Shown piece after piece: positions 60,028-64,000 of a DNA stretch of 64,000 bases. Origin of the DNA: CAIXSC01 sp046349935 (lineage in GTDB: Bacteria; Planctomycetota; Planctomycetia; Pirellulales; Pirellulaceae); NCBI GenBank assembly GCA_046349935.1, contig JAXMBK010000003.1, positions 248,001 through 312,000 of the forward strand, in the 5' to 3' direction. The notes beneath the pieces were generated by a model, which worked only from the letters and a program-made list of their open reading frames with translations, was not told where the DNA came from and made no database searches. Every line of letters begins with the position of its first letter. The first letter of the stretch is position 1. Position numbers and translations under genes: made by a program.

Positions 60028-63000
60028 ATGACGGAAGAAGAGCTCTTCGAAAGTCTCGTCAAAGCACCGCTGGACGAGCGGATGGGGCTGCTCGATCAGA
60101 AATGCGGCGGCGACGCTGTCTTGCGTCAGCGCCTTGAGTTGTTGCTGGAAGCTCACGAACGCAGCAACCTGCTTGACGATCCCCTGCCGACGCTCGAGTT
60201 GAATGCGGCGGTAGACCAGTGGCGCGTCACCACCCCCGATCGCTCGTCCGCTTTGGACCCGCCATCTACAGAACAGGAAGGGACGGTGATTGGTCCCTAC
60301 ACCCTCGAACAACGACTGGGCGAAGGCGGCATGGGCGCCGTGTGGGTCGCCAAGCAAAGCGAACCGGTCAAACGTCGAGTGGCGTTGAAGTTGATCAAGG
60401 CGGGCATGGACTCGCGCGAGGTGCTCAGCCGATTCGAAAACGAGCGGCAGGCCTTGGCGATGATGGAGCACCCCAACATCGCCAAGGTGCTGGATGCGGG
60501 CCTCACTTCCCAGGGTCGGCCCTACTTTGCCATGGAATTGGTGAACGGCCTGCCGCTCACTCGCTTCTGTGACGAAGCACGACTGACGACCGAACAGCGT
60601 CTGGAGGTGTTTACGCAAATCTGCTCGGCCGTGCAGCATGCGCACCAGAAGGGAATCATCCACCGCGACCTGAAGCCGGCGAACATATTGGTGACGTTGG
60701 TTGACGGGAGGCCGACGCCCAAAGTGATCGACTTTGGCGTCTCCAAAGCAATCGTCGGCAACGTCTTCGGTCGGGCGACGATGACGAACTTTGGCGCGGT
60801 GATCGGCACGCTCGACTACATGGCGCCGGAGCAAGCGGGATACAGCGGCGCCGACATCGATACTCGCGCCGACATCTATGCGTTGGGAGTCATCCTCTAC
60901 GAATTATTGACAGGCTTGAGACCCTTCGATCCGCAGAAGTTGTGCAACGCGGCCTTCGACGAGGTGCTGCGCATCATCCGCGAGGAAGAACCGAGCAAGC
61001 CGTCCACGAGACTCTCGTCGGCCGAGTCGCGTCCATCGCTCGCGGCCGTGCGCGGTGAAGAGCCGGCGCGATTGGCCCGCAAACTTCGCGGGGATCTCGA
61101 CTGGATCGCGCTCAAGTGCTTGGAAAAGGATCGCAACCGGCGCTATGAAACGGCCAATCAACTGGCGATGGAGATCAAGCGGTATTTGGCCGACGAACCG
61201 GTCGTCGCCGGTCCGCCGACCACCGGGTACTTGCTGCGAAAGTTCCTCCGACGCAACCGGCGACAAGCGGCCGTTGCGGGAGTCGTCCTCGTCGCTCTCG
61301 TCGCGGGCCTCATCGCCAGTCTCTGGCAAATGAATCGAGCGATCGTCGCCGAACGCGCCGCCTCTCAGTCTCGGGACGCCGAAGTCGCCCAGCGAAAACA
61401 GGCGGAAGCCTTGCGGATCGACGCGGAGGCGAGCGCGAAGCGTGCGTTGGAAGGCAGTCGTCAGACGCGCGAAGCGCTCGACGCCGTCTCCGATGACGTC
61501 GTGCGCACCCTCTTCGTCAACACGACGAAGCTTACCGAGAACGAACGACGTTTCTTCAACCGCTTGCTCGAGATGTACGATCGGCTGGCGGAGTTCGAAG
61601 GCGACAACGTGGAGGCAGTGAACCGCCGCATGGCAGGCTATTGGCGCGTCACCGACCTTCAGACGCGTCTGGGTGCGTATGAGGACGCCAAACGGGCATA
61701 CGAGCGCATGGCGGCGATGCAAGGTGACCTTGCCGACCGCCACCCGGACGATCCCAGCCATCGTCTAGCGCAAGTAGTCGTGCTGCGCAGCATTTTCACG
61801 GCGGCGAACTTTGCAGGTCGCAAAGAGGGCGCCGAGACGCATCTGATTCATGCCGAAGACGCACTGCGTCTCGCAGCTCGGCGTCATCCAGAAAACCTAG
61901 ATGTTCGCGAACTGCAGCTCACCTTGGCTCACGACCGAGCGTTGCTCATTGAACTGGGCTCGCCGGCGCGCGAAGCAACCTTCGGGAAGCTCGCACAAGA
62001 AGCGGAATTATTGCTAAGAACAGCGCCAGATCGAAGCGGCGTAGTCGCCGTAGCTCTCTCATGCCTCCGAGAACAACTGAATGAGTTATCGGCTCAGAAG
62101 CGATATGAAGAGGTGCTCAAGAACGGCGCCAAGCAATTGGAATTGCTCGACTCGAAAAGTCCGGCCATGACGCGTCATGGGATTGACTTCCTTCTTTCTC
62201 AAAAGACCAATACCCATCGCGAGGTGGGCCGCGCCTTGGCGTCGCTTGGACGCGTTGAAGAAGCGATCGCGGCATATAAGCGCGGCCTTGAGTTTGCGAA
62301 ACAACGTCGCGATGCGGGAATCACGCGAGTGTTCCAGTGGGACATCGTCTGGGATCACCTACGGATGCTGCATTCCGGTCTGGCAGCCTTGTATGAGAGT
62401 CAAAGTCAGTGGCCCGAGTCGGCGGCCAGCTATCGCGACGCCCTCGCCGCGACCGATCGGTGGGCCGAATTCGTGCATGACCAGCGGCCGATCGTGATGG
62501 CGAAGGCCGAGCTGCAGAATGATTTGGCCCGCGTACTGCAAATGGGCGGCAAGCGAGAAGAAGCGATTGCGGCGCTGCTGGCCTGCGCCGAGTTCCGTGA
62601 GGCGCATCTTGAACAATTCGAGAAGCGTCGCGACTACCACCTTTCGGCGGCCGGATATCGAGAGCGAGCAGCGCAGATCCTGAGCGAGCTGGGACAATGG
62701 GGCGAATCGTGCGTCGAGCGTCGCAAGGCGATTGCCATCTACCAGACGTTGCTCTCCGAGTCGCCCCAAGAGCGGCCATTCTCGCTGCAGATCCGCAATC
62801 AGCTAGGTTGGCAGCAGATGGCTCTGGCGGTGGCACTTTACAGAAGCCAGGACGCGGCGGCTGGATTCCAAGTGATGGAACAAACGATCGCCACCTTTCA
62901 AGAGCAGCTGGCCGACTCTGCCGAAGATGAAGAGTCGCGAACGCTTCAAGCAGTCGCCTTACACGGAATCGGCACGGTCCATCACAAGCTGGCCGACCTT

Positions 63001-64000
63001 GCGTGGGACCGTCGCGAGCTCGCCGAGGCGCGCGACGCCTACAGTCAGTCGATTTCCTGGAAGACCAAGTATTACGAGGTCAACCCCGCCGACGCGGCGG
63101 CCTTGGCGAGCCTCGCATGGGGATGGCATAACCGCGGCCGTATTTGTCTCGAGATGGGAGACTTCCTGCTCGGCGCAGCCGATTTCGGTCAGGCCATACA
63201 GTTGGCGATGTCAGGTCCGCCAACCGAGGCACAGCTCGTCACGATCATCGACAGTAGCATTCATCGCTTGGATACGGCCGCTGAAATGCGTCGCGCCGCT
63301 CGAAAGCCAGAAGAAGCGCTGCCGGTCTTCCGCGAAGTGCTCGCATTTCGTCGGCAAATGGCGCAGCGCGACCCCAAATACAGGTTGCACGTGACCTGGT
63401 CCCATCACAACATTTGCGTGGCCGCCCTCGACGCGGGAAACCTGGAAGACTCGCTCCGAGCCGCCTCGGAATTAAAGGACGCTTGCGCTGAAGTTGGCAG
63501 CCGGGATGACGTCGACGGTGACACCGCGATGAACGCGACGAACACCGCCTTTCATGCCGGCAAGCGTTTGCTTGACGCCGGCCATACGGCCGCGGCCCGC
63601 GATCTCTACGCGACTCGATTGGCCCTGCGACAAAAGCTAGCCGAACGCTTTCCCGAGACGCCCGGTTATCTGGATTCAGTGATGTACGCACACTATGACC
63701 TGTTTCTCGCATACTGGACGGAAGGCAATCGCGAAGCCGCCTTGACGGCAATGCAGCAGTCGATCGACGCCGCGGTCGCCAGAAAGAACAGGTTTCCGGC
63801 GTTGCGCGAGAGTCACGAAGTCCATGACAGGTGTGTGAACTCGATTTGCGAAAAGCTGCGGGAAGACCAAGAGTACGTCCTCCTATTACGGGTCGTGCAT
63901 GATTACCTTGCGCAAACGGAGGGCGAGCGGCCCGCCGACTTGCCCTTGCGTTCAAGCATCCTGGCCTTCGGTGGACGAGCGGCGCTAGCGCTCCGGGAGT
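60028..64000 (+). CDS. Serine/threonine protein kinase with TPR sensor (3' end outside window)
   Basis: The frame is open from ATG 60028 to the window edge, at least 1324 residues. The kinase (about 90-390) has GEGGMG, Lys121, HRDLKPANI with Asp214, DFG at 235-237 and GTLDYMAPEQ. LDWIALKCLEKDRNRRY is typical of the planctomycete TPR-kinase group. A membrane segment lies at about 413-434, followed by long tetratricopeptide-like helical repeats to the window end. The kinase is cytoplasmic and the repeats probably face the periplasm. The TIGR02999-type sigma gene lies upstream on the opposite strand. Confidence 0.93.
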   Translation, partial: MTEEELFESLVKAPLDERMGLLDQKCGGDAVLRQRLELLLEAHERSNLLDDPLPTLELNAAVDQWRVTTPDRSSALDPPSTEQEGTVIGPYTLEQRLGEGGMGAVWVAKQSEPVKRRVALKLIKAGMDSREVLSRFENERQALAMMEHPNIAKVLDAGLTSQGRPYFAMELVNGLPLTRFCDEARLTTEQRLEVFTQICSAVQHAHQKGIIHRDLKPANILVTLVDGRPTPKVIDFGVSKAIVGNVFGRATMTNFGAVIGTLDYMAPEQAGYSGADIDTRADIYALGVILYELLTGLRPFDPQKLCNAAFDEVLRIIREEEPSKPSTRLSSAESRPSLAAVRGEEPARLARKLRGDLDWIALKCLEKDRNRRYETANQLAMEIKRYLADEPVVAGPPTTGYLLRKFLRRNRRQAAVAGVVLVALVAGLIASLWQMNRAIVAERAASQSRDAEVAQRKQAEALRIDAEASAKRALEGSRQTREALDAVSDDVVRTLFVNTTKLTENERRFFNRLLEMYDRLAEFEGDNVEAVNRRMAGYWRVTDLQTRLGAYEDAKRAYERMAAMQGDLADRHPDDPSHRLAQVVVLRSIFTAANFAGRKEGAETHLIHAEDALRLAARRHPENLDVRELQLTLAHDRALLIELGSPAREATFGKLAQEAELLLRTAPDRSGVVAVALSCLREQLNELSAQKRYEEVLKNGAKQLELLDSKSPAMTRHGIDFLLSQKTNTHREVGRALASLGRVEEAIAAYKRGLEFAKQRRDAGITRVFQWDIVWDHLRMLHSGLAALYESQSQWPESAASYRDALAATDRWAEFVHDQRPIVMAKAELQNDLARVLQMGGKREEAIAALLACAEFREAHLEQFEKRRDYHLSAAGYRERAAQILSELGQWGESCVERRKAIAIYQTLLSESPQERPFSLQIRNQLGWQQMALAVALYRSQDAAAGFQVMEQTIATFQEQLADSAEDEESRTLQAVALHGIGTVHHKLADLAWDRRELAEARDAYSQSISWKTKYYEVNPADAAALASLAWGWHNRGRICLEMGDFLLGAADFGQAIQLAMSGPPTEAQLVTIIDSSIHRLDTAAEMRRAARKPEEALPVFREVLAFRRQMAQRDPKYRLHVTWSHHNICVAALDAGNLEDSLRAASELKDACAEVGSRDDVDGDTAMNATNTAFHAGKRLLDAGHTAAARDLYATRLALRQKLAERFPETPGYLDSVMYAHYDLFLAYWTEGNREAALTAMQQSIDAAVARKNRFPALRESHEVHDRCVNSICEKLREDQEYVLLLRVVHDYLAQTEGERPADLPLRSSILAFGGRAALALRE

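Overview
The window is high-GC bacterial DNA that reads as a member of the Planctomycetota, probably near Pirellulales. The phylum call rests on family content: a PSCyt1/DUF1549/DUF1553 protein paired with DUF1501, a TIGR03067 domain, a DUF6807 protein, secreted GQSNMEG acetylesterase-like proteins, two serine/threonine kinases, two ECF sigma factors including a TIGR02999-type one, and a giant surface protein with the phylum's LEPLE-type N-terminal signature. The order-level placement is inference.

Layout. 1-377 is the end of an ABC exporter. 454-8400 (minus) holds three secreted proteins (alpha/beta hydrolase, acetylesterase-like, beta-helix), then an ECF sigma factor overlapping a zinc-finger/kinase/TIGR03067 fusion. 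8707-15445 carries a sialidase-esterase fusion bracketed by REPIN-like repeats, a DUF6807 protein, an SDR, an acyltransferase and a type 2 asparaginase. 15585-25659 (minus) is a five-gene, 10 kb operon of unrecognised large proteins, the strongest candidate here for an undescribed system. A tRNA-Arg(TCT) has its 3' end facing that operon. 26493-32869 holds a Tat sulfite-oxidase-type molybdoenzyme, a carbohydrate-esterase-like hydrolase, a conserved secreted unknown, a TrpG/PabA amidotransferase, MoeA and an FHA protein. 33050-35328 (minus) is a coupled asparagine-synthase-like plus radical SAM pair.

35556-41388 (plus) is a tight envelope-polysaccharide operon: HpcH/HpaI aldolase, Gfo/Idh/MocA oxidoreductase, DUF4416, WecA/MraY-like transferase and O-antigen ligase with TPR tail. 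41392-46278 continues with a DUF1573 protein, a tetraheme cytochrome fused to a 5'-nucleotidase-like domain, and a DUF990-type ABC exporter. 46279-46732 is a repeat-rich gap with a MITE-like element. 46733-52967 holds the DUF1549/1553-DUF1501 pair, a hydrolase and CutA, followed by tRNA-Arg(TCG). 53245-64000 has an ECF sigma factor divergent from a 1925-residue surface protein with a C-terminal metzincin-like motif, then a TPR serine/threonine kinase running off the end.

In the five-gene cluster, the first and third proteins are full-length paralogs, the second (1556 aa) contains seven copies of a helical module, the fourth has a duplicated helical N-terminus joined to a PI3/4-kinase-like catalytic domain, and the fifth is small. 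No known secretion, phage or defence gene is visible beside it, so its function is open. The intergenic gaps carry several unrelated families of short palindromes.
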